A stretch of 64,000 bases of DNA. It comes from Takakia lepidozioides. Taxonomy: Eukaryota; Streptophyta; Takakiopsida; Takakiales; Takakiaceae. The position numbers were made by a program, and so were the translations under genes. The notes below the pieces were generated by a model. It had not been told where the DNA came from and searched no databases. It saw only the letters and a program-made list of their open reading frames with translations. This document shows positions 10,374 through 21,580 of the stretch, piece after piece. Numbering within the stretch: the stretch's first letter is position 1; the number at the start of each line of letters is the position of its first letter. The stretch is taken from contig CM060733.1 in assembly GCA_030704615.1 (NCBI GenBank), positions 49,600,001-49,664,000 on the forward strand, in the 5' to 3' direction.

Positions 10374-11345
10374 CACCCGAAAAAGGCGGTACAACCATAT
10401 TTGTTATAATTTTGAAATTAAGCAACCGCTAATACTACGGTCGCTATTTTTATTTTTTATGAAAAACAAGCGACCGCCACTACTGCAATCGCTTTTATTT
10501 TATTTTATTTTGTGCAATATTGCGGTCACTTCTATTTTGTATATTTTTAGATTCAAGCGACCGCCCGTATGGCGGTCGCTATTATTTTTTATTTCAAAAT
10601 ATGTTGCGACTGCCGGTATGGCGGTTGCTTCATTTGTTAATATATTTAAAATAAAGAGACCGCCAATATGGTGGTCGCTTTTATTTTTAATATTTTTTAA
10701 AAAATGCGACCGCCAATAAGGCGGTCGCTTTTAATTTTTATATTTTCAAGTTTAAGTGACCACCAGGCTGGCGGCCGCTTTTATTTTATATATTATTAAA
10801 TTAACGCGACCGCCGGTTTGGCAATTGCAAATATTGTATTGTTTTAAAACAAGCGACCACCGGTGTGGAGGACGCTTTTATTTTCATATGTCGCTTGTTT
10901 TTTTATATAATTTTAAATTTACCGACCGTCATATGGCGGTCGTTTATTTTTCTATATTTTTAAAAATTAAGCGACCCCCCAATGGCGGTCGCTTCTTTTA
11001 TTTTTATATTTTTGAAATTATCCGATCGCCATATGGTGGTCGCTTGTTCTGTACATATATATAAAATTGTGCGACCGCCAATACGGCAGTCGCTTGTTTT
11101 ATGTTTTAAATTAGGCGATCGCCAATGCGACCGCCAATCTTGTTTAAAAAAATAAAAAAATTGAAGCGACCGCCAAGATAGCGGTAGCTAATTATTTTTT
11201 TAATTCAAAAAATAAAGCTACCGCCAGTGCGATCGCCAATCTTGCTTTAAATTTTTTTTTTTGAAGCGACCGCCAATTATGGCGGTTGCTATTTCTTTTT
11301 TTAATTTTGAAAAACAAAGCGACCGCCATAATTGGCAGTAACGTT
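10374..11345. repeat. Array of about 15 palindromes, GCGACCGCCA-N-TGGCGGTCGC
   Basis: Perfect to degraded copies of AAGCGACCGCCANTATGG, each followed by its complement CGGTCGCTT, recur every 50-90 bp. T/A-rich spacers (TTTTATTTTTATATTT) separate them. Each copy can fold into a GC-rich hairpin. The array lies directly upstream of the hAT transposase pseudogene in its direction of transcription. It resembles sub-terminal repeat arrays of plant DNA transposons (CACTA or hAT). A short CACCGC run at 11377-11396 closes it. Confidence 0.8.
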
Positions 11346-13698
11346 CATTTTGTTAATTTTCAAAATGTATTTGTCACCGCCACCGCCACCGCCACCGTGT
11401 CGGCGACGTGGCTGCTTCAGTGGCAGTATTTTATCTGATATTGATCAAAATATTCCCCGAACCTGACGTGACGGAGGTCCCGTCAGCGTCAGGTTTGATG
11501 TTACCCGACGCTGACAGACAGACGTGACGCTGATAACCGGGCCGACACTGGACCAAAACTTCAGAGGTCCGACAACATTGCTAAATGTGTGTTGCCAATA
11601 TTAATTTTGTGTGCCAAAGAGTTACCGACTGCTAGGTGTTAATAATTAATTACAAGAAGAATAATATGATATTTTAATAAACTGAAATTTAAAGTGTATG
11701 TGCAGGCTGCTTGCTGTATTTGCGGAGGTCATATGCTACGAGCTTAGGAGTAGATGATGGGCTGAGCAAGGTGGTGCAGGCTGCTGATATGTGGCAAGCT
11801 CGAGGTTCTTTGTGAGCAATGTACTTAGCTGCGTAGATTCATTCCAGCTCTTGGCGATTATGCAATAGCGGCTGGTTTTATGATAGTGATTTAATTCAAT
11901 GTAGCTTCTGCAACTTTCTAGTTTAGCATGGAGATAAGAATGGGTTGGCAAGGTGGGAAGCTAGGGCGGCAAGGGTGTAGATGTGCGCTGGGCTATAAGG
12001 CGGGTGGCTGGCTCATTTTGTCCTCTCTTTTTCTGCATAGAGTGGAGGATGTAGTGTGGAGTGAGAAGGCGATTCAATGAGATTTCAATTAAATGATCAA
12101 ACTTGTCAATATTGACGCATTGACTTGAACTATAACATCAATCATGTTATAAACATAAAGGTATCTCAATTGTATCATGGACCCCAATTAAATTGACTAC
12201 AGTTAAGATGTCATTCAATTTCTATAATGATAATCTATAGATGCGTAGTTGAATATAATTTATAGATGTATGTTGGATGTAATTCATTACAATCGCGTGT
12301 TGACCTATGACCTCCTATATAAAGCTATATGAGGACTTTTGCATGGGGCAGAATGGGACCACCGCATTGCATTGATTGTGACAACTAGAAGATGTTCACT
12401 TTTGAAAAGTTAGCTTTAATTTAGATGAAACAATAATTTATGCTTGTTTTATCAATTTTTTGTTTTCAGTCATGGCTCGCCTATTATACTAATTATGACA
12501 CCAAAATTTCAGAGGATTGCTTTCACGCGTCATGTATTTAGGCATGGTTGATTCAAATAGTATTTATCTATTTCTAATTAAGCATATTTACACTTATTTG
12601 TATTTTTGGGTGTTAAATTAAACTTCATTTGGTCCCATGTGTCATCTCAGCGTTGTCTTACTTGCGGCATGGGCAACCTTAAATGTCCATGCACTGGGTG
12701 GATGAGACTCATCTTCTTCTAGTTGAGCTTCTACACTCCATAGCACAAGTTCTTAAAAGAGAACTGTGTGGTGAGGATTAATAACTGATTGATTCCTTTA
12801 ACATGGTGCCATTGGCTTAACTTAGTTTATGTGATAGAGTAGTTGATTTGCACTTGTAAGGGCTGAGTACCCGACCTGAGAGAAGCAAGCTTGAGTACAT
12901 ATGAGAGCTTGAGAGCATATTACAACTCGAGTACTTAGGCGCCCAACAACATGATGGTTGCAACTTTGTTTTGCTTGATTATATTTCTGACACCAATATT
13001 CTTATTGAATGACGTATCTGATTACTGTGTGTATAACGATGCCTCATATGATATCTTCGCCGTCGAGGTACTCATGAATTAGTAGTTACGAGTCACGAAA
13101 CCTACATGAAAGTGCATTGATCAGTTGCAAAGTAATTTGAAATTATTCTAAAGTGTATAGAAATAGTTATCAAAACAAGTCCACTTCACATAGGGGAACT
13201 ATACCATTTTCTCAACGGAAAGAACCTGAAAAATACACTCACGACTTCCACAACTTTATGAAATTCCTCTTCATAGTCTAACAATTCCTTGAAAAATCTT
13301 CAAGTCTCTATGTTTATCATGGTCCTGATACCAATTAGATTGAAAGAGATGTTTGCTTATATATCATATATACAAAACACAACAGTACTCTATAGGCTAC
13401 AATAACTTTTTAAATTTTTAGATTAATAGGAAATATAAGACTAGTTTTGACCACGGTTTGAGATCTATCAGTAGGATTGACAATAAAATCAAAGTTTGAA
13501 ATTACTTATTAATATATATTTTTCAACTTTCGATGATTAAAAATATAATAATATTGCATTTTACTGCTTCAACATAAATTATGTTGATATTGCATGTTAC
13601 CATATAGTATTCACATAATCATCTACACAATGTGTCTACATATCTCAAATTTTCTCCAAAACTGATCTGCGGGTAGCTATGAATGTTGCAATTGGCGT
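11346..13698. other. AT-rich stretch without recognised genes
   Basis: At 11440-11560 there is an inverted motif pair built on GACGTGACG and GTCAGCGTCAGG, another likely transposon-end palindrome. The rest is AT-rich (especially 12070-12640 and 13370-13640) with stops in all frames and no homology I can see. Confidence 0.4.
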
Positions 13699-13971
13699 TT
13701 GCTTGGTTGCATTTACGTGGATTCGGTCCATCTTGAAGATCCGTATATCAATATGCAATGCGGATTAACCAGAATTGCCGTCTATATCAATGTTTTAAAT
13801 ATGGATCATGCCTTTGCATTTCCTGTATATGTTATCAACGGGGGCATACTATATTGGGATGGTAACGCTGATCCGGTTTCATGTTGGGAAGGACCATGCC
13901 AAGGTCCAAACATCAATTGGGACGGAAGCATAGGCCCTCCGTCTAATATTTGTCCTGACGGCATTGTCTAA
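13699..13971 (+). CDS. Unrecognised small ORF, 90 codons
   Basis: The frame is open from about 13699, although its first codon there is not ATG; the first in-frame ATG is near 13759. It ends at TAA after PDGIV. The product would be rich in Gly, Asn, Trp and Cys near its end (YWDGNADPVSCWEGPCQGPN). Composition is more protein-like than the AT-rich flanks, but no domain, signal peptide or splice context supports it. It may be an exon or chance. Confidence 0.2.
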   Translation: MLGCIYVDSVHLEDPYINMQCGLTRIAVYINVLNMDHAFAFPVYVINGGILYWDGNADPVSCWEGPCQGPNINWDGSIGPPSNICPDGIV

Positions 13972-14149
13972 AATGTGACAAGATTGTGCCGGACTGAGCC
14001 AACCCAACCGTGGAGCACTTTTTTGGACCCGCGCGCCAGTAGATTGCTGTTTTGGGGCAAGTGCCATGGCAGTGAGGGGGTACACCAAACAACACTGCAA
14101 CCGTAACCTCATGCGGCCTCCAACACTCCCCTCCCCTAGTGGCAACCCC

Positions 14150-14440
14150 ATCAAACCACCCTGCACATGTCTCCTTGGCTTATGCGCCTTGTTCCGGGGA
14201 ACCACCTAGACAGACGCCTGTCTTTTTGGCTGACGTGCCTTGCTCCGGGGGAACCACATGGACATAGGCCGCCTTATCCTCACGCCATAAATGCAGACGG
14301 TCGTTTTTTTTAGTATCTCCAGTAGGTACCGGCCGGGCCTAGAGGGCCTGTATCTTGCACCCAGGGGCGCGGATACCAGGGCCGGGGGCTCCTTTGCCGT
14401 TGCCCCCGGCATTTAGGGACCCTGGTGGAGATGCTCTTAG
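14150..14440. repeat. Short direct duplication in GC-rich intergenic DNA
   Basis: A segment around 14177-14213 (GCGCCTTGTTCCGGGGAACCAC) is repeated at about 14230-14265 with few changes, so a roughly 57-bp unit is present twice. A GC-rich block with GGGCC motifs follows to 14440. Nothing coding was recognised. Confidence 0.4.
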
Positions 14441-14835
14441 ATGAGACACTTGGGCCAATGCCACGCCAACGGCGCAAGCTACGCTAGTATGAATTAGCGT
14501 ACAAATGGATGAATATGCTGCCCGCTAGATGGATGTAAAGGTGACTGTCGAGTCATCCATCGATCATCCTCCTCAGATGAAAGTAGCTAGTAAAGAGGAA
14601 GGATGGATGGACAGACCTAAGCCCTAAACCTGCCCCGCTGGAAAGACAGGATGCCCCTCATTATTGGCCCAAATAATACCTCGGCGACCGGTTCTGCCCG
14701 TCTCCAGATCAAAAGTATGCGGTATTGACCGGCATCGTACAGAAAGATCGGAATCTGACCGGTGATAACCGGTCGACGTTGGAATTCCAAAGACAGATTG
14801 CGAGGGAGGAGGAGGAGGTAGTGTTGTGAAAGCGA

Positions 14836-14936
14836 GGAGCTCCGCTACGGCGGCATCACCTTAGCGATCAAGGTGCGAGAAGGAGCTCTGATATGGCGGC
14901 GCCACCTTAGCGATGATGGTGTGAGAAGCATGCAGT
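14836..14936. repeat. Tandem duplication of about 55-60 bp upstream of the transporter gene
   Basis: Two copies of GAGGAGCTCCGCTACGGCGG..CACCTTAGCGAT..GGTG.GAGAAG lie head to tail. They could be part of the transporter gene's upstream or 5' untranslated region. 14937-16003 has no recognised coding sequence but may hold a 5' UTR intron, since the start codon follows a CGCCAG. Confidence 0.4.
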
Positions 14937-16003
14937 GGGGTGTGAAACAGCAAGGTGAGAACGAAATGTGTTGAGTGATGAAGGAACGGTCATTCCCTGG
15001 TAGCCAGCTCCGCAATCAGTGTTAGGTAGTATCTGAAGGTAAGACATGTAAAGTTGCACTGAGAGAGGGACAGAAATAAGAGAGAAAGAGAGAGAGAGGT
15101 GAGACTGTTCGTCGAACAGCCACAATGTGTGCGGCCTGGGGTAGGTAACAACTAGACAGATGCATTGAGCCGAAAATTCAACGGCCTCTTTGGTGTTTTT
15201 TTTGTAAGATTGACTGGTTTCCATGTACACTTGATGTGAAGTTCCACAAAGTTCTTGTCCAATGCATCTATTGTGGTCCTGTTTGGCCAGAGTTGGGATG
15301 AGGGGTGAGAGATAGAAAATAGCGGATACGGACAAACAGGTTCCTTGTACAGATAAGTCGTGTTTACAAATACAACACGAACGATGGTATGATCCAACAG
15401 AGCAGGAGGTTCCGCGAAGGAAAGTTTTCGCTAGATAGTATCTGTATCCTTTTTGCTTGTTCTCGTGAGATCAAAAAGTTTCTGTAGTCTCATCTCTTCA
15501 TGTTGGCTGTGATCTAGCCAGGCAAAAAGAGAGCAGGAAATCGTTTGCAAGTAACGTGAGGCCACCAAGCAGGCCTTCATGTCTCTCCATAGCTTTTTTG
15601 GCTGGTAATGTAGGTGGTTACAATCACGGTTACTCTGGTTGGGCAGGTTTTTCGTGGATCTTGAGGCATAGCTTTCACCAGCGTTAGTGTAGCATGGAAC
15701 TGCCGTTGGTTCTGAATTGCCAGCTGCTGCTTTGTTCATTATTCTGTGGCCGGCATCCTGTCAACATGAACAAAGGAGCAAATGTGGAATCCAGTTGTGG
15801 CTTTAATACGAAGTACGTTACCTTAGATAACGATAGAATCCTAACTGTTAGAGTTATGCAGTTGAACATGCTAGGTGAGAGGGTAGCCATGGGTGGCGCT
15901 CTCTTTTATGACAGAAACACAGTTCTTTGTTACAATTGTGAGAAGGATCTATATTGACAATTGAAATGGCTTACCTCTACAGATTCATAATACATCGCCA
16001 GGT

Positions 16004-17065
16004 ATGGCGACAGAAGGCTTTGATGGCATTAGTACAAGTTCCCCCAAACACTGGGTTTTGGCATGGAAAGATAAACTTTTGGTCTGGTGGGAGGATCTAG
16101 CGGTCTTTGGAATTGCAATTGGCTACTGTCTATCTGCCGCCCTTTTGTCCATCATCAATAAATGGGCAGTTATGGTATTCCCCTTCCCAGGTTCGCTGAC
16201 AGCCCTCCAGTATGCTGTAAGTACTGGAGCTGTCTTCATTCTTGGGAGATTTCATGTCCTGCAGCATGATCCTCTCAGCCTTCGGACAATGTGGCATTTT
16301 TTGCCTGCTGCAGTGTGCTTTTATCTCTCGCTTTTCACCAACAGTGAGCTCCTCCTCCATGCTAATGTGGATACGTTCATTGTGTTCCGTTCAGCTGTTC
16401 CGATATTTGTAGCAATTGGTGAGACATTGTACTTGAAGCAGCCGTGGCCCTCACTGAACACTTGGCTGGCTCTTGGAGTTATTTTGGGGGGTTCCATTGT
16501 GTACGTGATCACGGACTCGCAGTTCACCCTCAATGCGTACATCTGGGCTTTTGCCTACCTTGCCAGCATGTCCATAGATTTCGTTTACATCAAGCACATA
16601 GTCATGACCATTGGTTTGAACACTTGGGGTCTTGTTTTGTACAATAACTTGGAGGCCTTCCTCCTCTACCCCATTGAGCTCCTTGTGATGAGGGAAGCAA
16701 TTGAGTTGAAGAAGGGCACAGCAGACCACACAATAGACTGGACGTCGTTCCAAGTTTGGCTCCCTGTGGGGCTTTCTTGTCTCTTTGGGCTCTCTATTTC
16801 CTTCTTTGGTTTTTCTTGCCGGAGAACAATTTCAGCAACAAGCTTTACTGTGTTAGGGGTGGTGAATAAGCTACTTACAGTGGTGATTAACCTAGTGATT
16901 TGGAATAAGCATGCATCAGCAATTGGGACACTGGGGCTTTTGACATGCATCAGTGGGGGTGTGCTGTATCAGCAAGCGACTTCGAAACCTAAAATTGCTG
17001 TTCCCTTAAAAAGTCCAGACAATGTGGAAGGAGATGTTGAACAGCAACCGGCTGACAACGGATAA
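16004..17065 (+). CDS. GFT1: Golgi GDP-sugar transporter, GDP-fucose transporter / GONST3-4 type
   Basis: A single-exon 353-codon frame encodes a nucleotide-sugar transporter of the drug/metabolite transporter superfamily. About ten hydrophobic helices span residues 30-325. The segment SELLLHANVDTFIVFRSAVP, the WGLVLYNNLEA motif and GFSCRRTISATSFTVLG are characteristic of the plant GONST3/GFT1 branch. The GxxNK nucleotide-binding signature is present as GVVNK at residues 285-289. Plant family members import GDP-fucose (or GDP-mannose) into the Golgi lumen in exchange for GMP, for glycan and wall-polymer fucosylation. The charged tail (DNVEGDVEQQPADNG) is expected to face the cytosol. The ATG at 16004 gives the usual family length. 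I infer GFT1 rather than GONST3 from overall resemblance only. Confidence 0.88.
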   Translation: MATEGFDGISTSSPKHWVLAWKDKLLVWWEDLAVFGIAIGYCLSAALLSIINKWAVMVFPFPGSLTALQYAVSTGAVFILGRFHVLQHDPLSLRTMWHFLPAAVCFYLSLFTNSELLLHANVDTFIVFRSAVPIFVAIGETLYLKQPWPSLNTWLALGVILGGSIVYVITDSQFTLNAYIWAFAYLASMSIDFVYIKHIVMTIGLNTWGLVLYNNLEAFLLYPIELLVMREAIELKKGTADHTIDWTSFQVWLPVGLSCLFGLSISFFGFSCRRTISATSFTVLGVVNKLLTVVINLVIWNKHASAIGTLGLLTCISGGVLYQQATSKPKIAVPLKSPDNVEGDVEQQPADNG

Positions 17066-17750
17066 GCTCCAGAGCAAGGGAATGATGAGGAAGTTCGGCT
17101 TGCTCAGGCTTTTTATCAAGGTGTTTCCTCAAAAGCTCATGATTCAGGTGATCCTTCCAGTCCAGCATTGAATCCATATGCAGTACTTTCTGCTTTCTCT
17201 CCATCCCTCCCTTCTATGCCCGGCACTTTTTCGAAGCACTCAGGCCTTCTCTGCCCATCAACAATGATTTGTTCTTGTCACTGTCCTCACAAATCTCAAC
17301 AGGCAACGCTCAATCTTCAGTCCCACCACCTTCTGTCTCTCTCCATGATCCCTTTGAGCGCCTTCTTGGAAACCAAGCAAACCCGTCTCTTGGCTATGGA
17401 ATTCCAGGCTGGCTTTGCAGGATGAGGATGCATTCTTCTCGGTGCCTACCCACACACTTCAAGGTGGCCCAAGATCAGCGCCTGTAACTCCGGGAATCAC
17501 TTTGGAGCTCTCCGGCCTTTCAGAGCTACTTTGGGACACACAGAGCCTGGGTCTTCCACGGTCTCCATCAACGACACATGCACCATATTCACACTATCCA
17601 GGGGAGCTTTCTTCCGACCTGAGTTTTGATGGGGACACCGCGTCTCGATTCTGTTCTTTTGAATCAGTGAGTGATTATCCAAGTGGGTTAGGGCTGCGAG
17701 CCATGGGACGCACCCACCAGTTAGGAGAAGATATGATCTGGTACAGATGA
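17066..17750 (+). pseudogene. Coding-like region in three successive frames, product unrecognised
   Basis: Directly after the transporter stop the same frame stays open (PEQGNDEEVRLAQAFYQG..PSSPALNPYAVLSAFSPSL). Near 17250 a second frame takes over (LHDPFERLLGNQANPSLGYG), and near 17410 a third (DEDAFFSVPTHTLQGGPRS..GELSSDLSFDGDTASRFCSF) ends at 17750. Composition (Ser, Pro, Gly, acidic) is that of a real plant protein rather than 3' UTR. A tttgcag sits before the third segment, so one switch could be an intron; the other looks like a frameshift. The family is not recognised. Confidence 0.35.
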
Positions 17751-20380
17751 GCTTGTCCGTTGTTATCTTATGTCCCTAGTAATGTAGCTTTGTCCACTAT
17801 CCTTCTCCATGCTGGGGACATTGGAGTCGTTCATAGTTGCCTTGGAGTGGCCAAAAGCCAGGTATGCTCTGTGTGTTATTTTCTTTGATAGTACATAAGT
17901 TGGTGCCTCTTCAAAGTTCATATATAATAAACTGCAGTTCTGAGCAGTAACAATAGCACTGTAGGAAGGAAAGTGGAGAGTGTTCGACTTGGAGGATCTC
18001 GCCCTCTTTGACTCCCCCAATATTTGAGGTTATTTTGTTTGCCATATGTAAGATGTGCTTGGACTCTACTGGAAGATAGATCTATCTGGCAGATCATCAT
18101 GATAAAAGTACTCTTCTCCGTGACCTTCATGGCCAGCAATTTAGTCTGGGATACAAATGCAACAGATTGATACAAGAGTCAACCTGAAGGGTAATGAAGC
18201 CTCATATAGAACCAGGGATACCCAGGATCAGTCGAAGCTAGCACCAGTATCCTTCCCTCGGCCGTTGCCACATCAGTAATGCACTGTTCTGCCCAGCTCA
18301 TGCATATTGACATCCACAATCAAATGTCCGCTGCCTCACAATACCGACCAGCATCTCGGCCTCTGCTTTATCTTATTTGCCGCAATTAGCCACAGACATG
18401 CAAGTAGTTTTCTCCTGCAACTTGATCAGTATATGGCCTGTAATGAATCCCCCAGGGAGATATGTGATTGAATGATCCGGTTGCAGGACAAAGATCGGCA
18501 GTACACCTTCAAAGAACAGAGAGGTGACAAACGATCAGAGGGGTTTAGAGAGACAGATATGTTGAGGAGGCCCTGAATTGATCTGAATTGTTTATGGCAA
18601 TGCAATTGAGCAAAACACTGATCACATAACTATACAAAGATCAACACTCAGTTATGTCTTACCGACAATATTCTTCTTCCTCAACAGCTAATTTATCAGG
18701 GTCAATGATGCACTATGAGAATGATCTGTAAACTTATTTCCCAATGAAATTCTCTAGTCGTGGTTGTGTATTGTAAACTCCATAAGGAATTCAATTTTGA
18801 GTTTTTGTTGTGACTTCGTTGCACAATGCAGCCGTCCTCACTTGTATTTGTTAGGACACCCCAATCACCCACAGTCGTCAATAGTTCTTACTTTTCTTCA
18901 AGATTCACATGGTCTTCTTTTGTCTAACTATGAAAAACTTAAGTTCCCATGTATGCCAGAAAAATGTGAGGTAAAATCTAATCAAAATACACCTACAGAC
19001 GCACAGAATCAGGTTAGTTCTACTTCAAATTGCTTGGTCCGAATCACAAAAGGGACCAACTGTGGCCCAATGGGCACTGAGTTGTCCACGCAAAGGATAA
19101 GGATGAAGCATGCACAGTTCCTGAAGCACAACATGCACTACACAGACATATGTGTGCATATATACACAAATTCCATTTACAACTAGCAGGAGATTGCATC
19201 TGTTGATTCAATACAGATTTGCTTTCCTGGGGAATCCAAAATAGAATGCTTAGTTTGATAGATTGCTTACCGCATCATCTATCTGTAAATCATTGAACTC
19301 CCAAGGGGAATACAGGACCGGGGCGACTTGATGGCACACTGAGAGACAGACGAGACTGCTGCATGATGCTTGGCAACACCCTACTTGGAGGAGATACCAA
19401 TATAGGTTAAAAAGACCTTTTCCAGGACCAACCGGACAACCCTCCCATACTGCTGTCACTCCACAAAGATGTGCAAAGAGAGGAAACATAACGAAAAGGC
19501 CAGGTGTGCCATACTGCTTGGGTGTCATTTACCAATTGAGTAGTAGCCAGCAAAGTAAAAGTTCACCCATGGATGCAAGAAATTTGTTGTTAAGAGTATG
19601 ATGCTAGAAGGGATTCTGAACAGAATAGACTGTACCATTATCAGAACAAACACTCATGAAAAGAGAATGTGGTATATAACCAGTACTCTCTTCGAGGTGC
19701 TCACACAGAACCTAATATGTTGCAGGCAAAAGGCAAGGGAGTGGATCTGAGCCAGAATGTACCCAGTGCGAGTCATAATACATTCAGAGCCATTGATATA
19801 CAGAATTTTGAAGTCACTGAGGGACAGCTTGCTCAGATCATCAGATGTAAGCTGCTAAAGCACCTGCACTGCTAGGGCCCCCTGCAAGCAACGACCATTC
19901 ATCATGCACATGCCACCATACAGCCTTACCCCCATCCTGGAAGGGCTTCAAATGCTTTGCAAGGTGCCCCAAATCCTTGTCCCTACAGCCAGCAGGTAGA
20001 GATGCTCATCCGTCACTTGCAGTTTTTTTCATACGAGTATACTTCGGGGTGGACTTCCATCGCAAGCAAAACTAGCATGTACCAAACCAAACCCGAAGTC
20101 TCCAATTGATTGAGAGGACTTCATACATAAGAACTACTTTTCAGGACACACTCTGAAGCCTCAACAACCAGGAAAACCATTCTCCTTTGTCTCTGTACAT
20201 TCCAGCTGAAACCAAACCCAGCAGATGCGCAATAAGAACTACCAAGTTCTCCCTGCGGCTTGAGCTCACCAACTAGGTAGACTTGCCAAAGTCACATCAG
20301 ATCTCGAAGCAAGAGGTGTGGTTTGTCGGCCTAATACAGATAAGGCGAAACTTGGACGAGTGGTTTCTTCATGCGGCATT
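17751..20380. other. No recognised gene
   Basis: Mixed-composition DNA with only short open frames. An open stretch at 18764-19186 has no ATG-initiated protein that I recognise. No repeats or RNA genes were seen. Part may be 3' untranslated or regulatory DNA of neighbours. Confidence 0.4.
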
Positions 20381-21300
20381 TCAACTATACTGCCGCACCT
20401 GTTGCCTTGATTTCGCCTGAGTGAATCCCATATCAATTTGTTTACCCACCATCTCTTTTTCGGATTCAGCAGCAAAGTCCGTTTCCTGAAAGTCTTTCGT
20501 CATTGCACCCCCCTTGTCTCGCAGGAACTGCACGGCATTGTCCGCCCTTTCTCTCTTGACACTACCTGCAGCCTCGACTTCTACTCTCCTTGCGGTCTTC
20601 ACCTTCACTTTTGCTTCCCCTAACAATATCAAATGATAGGGACACCCCCTTTGGTCTCCGATTCCGCAGCTTTCTCCTCTCCTCCAGCTTTAGCTTCGCA
20701 GCCTCTCTCACGGTTGTCTTCTCTTGATCCGTCAATGTCTTTCTCTTACTTGCTTCGGTCGGAAATAGCATCGTCCTCATTAGGTGAATCTTCCGACGGT
20801 CTGTCAGCCTTGCACTCGACAAGTCTTGCACGCATGGCATTTTCAATTCCTGCAATGAAGCCGCCATCTGCTGTCGCTTCTGTTTCGCAGTCATCACAGT
20901 CCACTTTACCTTCACCGTTGGAGCCTCTTTCATCACCTCTACCTCAAACAAGTACAGTTGCAAGTGCGACAAAAGCAGGTGCAAATCCTTGTTTGTCGGT
21001 ATCTGCGGGACTCCCATCCTCACCATCTCCTTCGTGCTTAGACGATTCGAATCTGAACGAAAGAGTTACCTCACCACAACCAACTTCCACATCTCTATCA
21101 CCTCCTGGCGCTTTGGCTTCTTGTCTGCAGTGTCTCCAGCACCAAGCAGATTTGACGGGTCCCCTTCTCTCTCTCCGGAATTTGTTTCAGATACGCAGAA
21201 GATCGACTGTCCCTCAAAACCAGAGAGCACCTCCATGCCTAACCCCGATGTAGATACTGCATTGTGCCCTGAAGACAACATAGGATTAAAAGGCAATGAA
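20381..21300 (-). pseudogene. Decayed charged, Lys/Glu-rich protein gene, family unrecognised
   Basis: On the minus strand three overlapping frames give protein-like stretches in order: CVSETNSGEREGDPSNLLG and KKPKRQEVIEMWK (about 21180-21070); then SSKHEGDGEDGSPADTDKQG and CETEATADGGFIAGIENAM; then RKTLTDQEKTTVREAAKLKL; then RERADNAVQFLRDKGGAMTK..FQETDFAAESEKEMVGKQ (about 20570-20400). Frame changes occur near 21060, 20780 and 20640, plus a stop near 20965. The opposite strand is Ser/Pro-rich but reads like the complement of this charged protein. I cannot assign a family, and the region overlaps the U2 promoter. Confidence 0.3.
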
Positions 21301-21315
21301 AACAATGAAAACATT

Positions 21316-21360
21316 ATCCCATATCGATTGCCCAGTTTTTCAGTTGGGCGTAGTATATAA
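21316..21360 (+). promoter_or_regulatory. U2 snRNA promoter: USE and TATA box
   Basis: ATCCCATATCG at 21316-21326 matches the plant upstream sequence element RTCCCACATCG at 10 of 11 positions. TATATAA at 21354-21360 lies about 25-31 bases before the RNA start. Both elements are expected for plant spliceosomal snRNA genes. Twenty-seven bases separate them. Confidence 0.8.
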
Positions 21361-21384
21361 ACCCCAAGGATCAGAAGATGTGGT

Positions 21385-21580
21385 ATACCATTCTCGGCCT
21401 TTTGGCTAAGATCAAGTGTAGTATCTGTTCTTATCAGTTTAATATCTGATACGAGACTCATCGGGTCTCATGGTATTAATCTAATTTTTCTCGGGTGCGT
21501 GTCCACCCGGCAGCTTGCTGCCCGGGCCCGCGTGCGTCGCCTTGGTATTGCACAACCTCCTTGGCTGGCGCAACCCTCCC
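21385..21580 (+). ncRNA. U2: U2 spliceosomal snRNA
   Basis: The 5' part is essentially canonical U2: ATACCATTCTCGGCCTTTTG, then GGCTAAGATCAAGTGTAGTA, then TCTGTTCTTATCAGTTTAAT. It includes the branch-point-pairing GTAGTA. Stem-loop II (GAGACTCATCGGGTCTC), the Sm site AATTTTTCT and a 3' stem-loop (CCGGCAGCTTGCTGCCCGG) follow. U2 pairs with the intron branch site in the major spliceosome. The plant USE and TATA box at the expected distance indicate an expressible gene rather than a retro-pseudogene. Base 6 is A where most U2 RNAs have T. The 3' end is estimated from the usual length of about 196 nt. Confidence 0.93.

Noticed and set aside
10374-11345. CRISPR-like regularly spaced repeats
   Set aside because: The units are palindromes with variable spacing and similar A/T spacers in plant nuclear DNA. 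No cas genes and no unique spacers.
11440-11600. Possible end of an LTR retrotransposon
   Set aside because: No LTR pair, primer-binding site or gag/pol sequence is present. Only a short GACGTGACG/CGTCAGCGTC palindrome.
20633-21253. Plus-strand Ser/Pro-rich open frame of about 200 codons
   Set aside because: Its composition is what the complement of a Lys/Glu-rich minus-strand coding region gives. The opposite strand carries more protein-like segments, and the U2 promoter follows at once.
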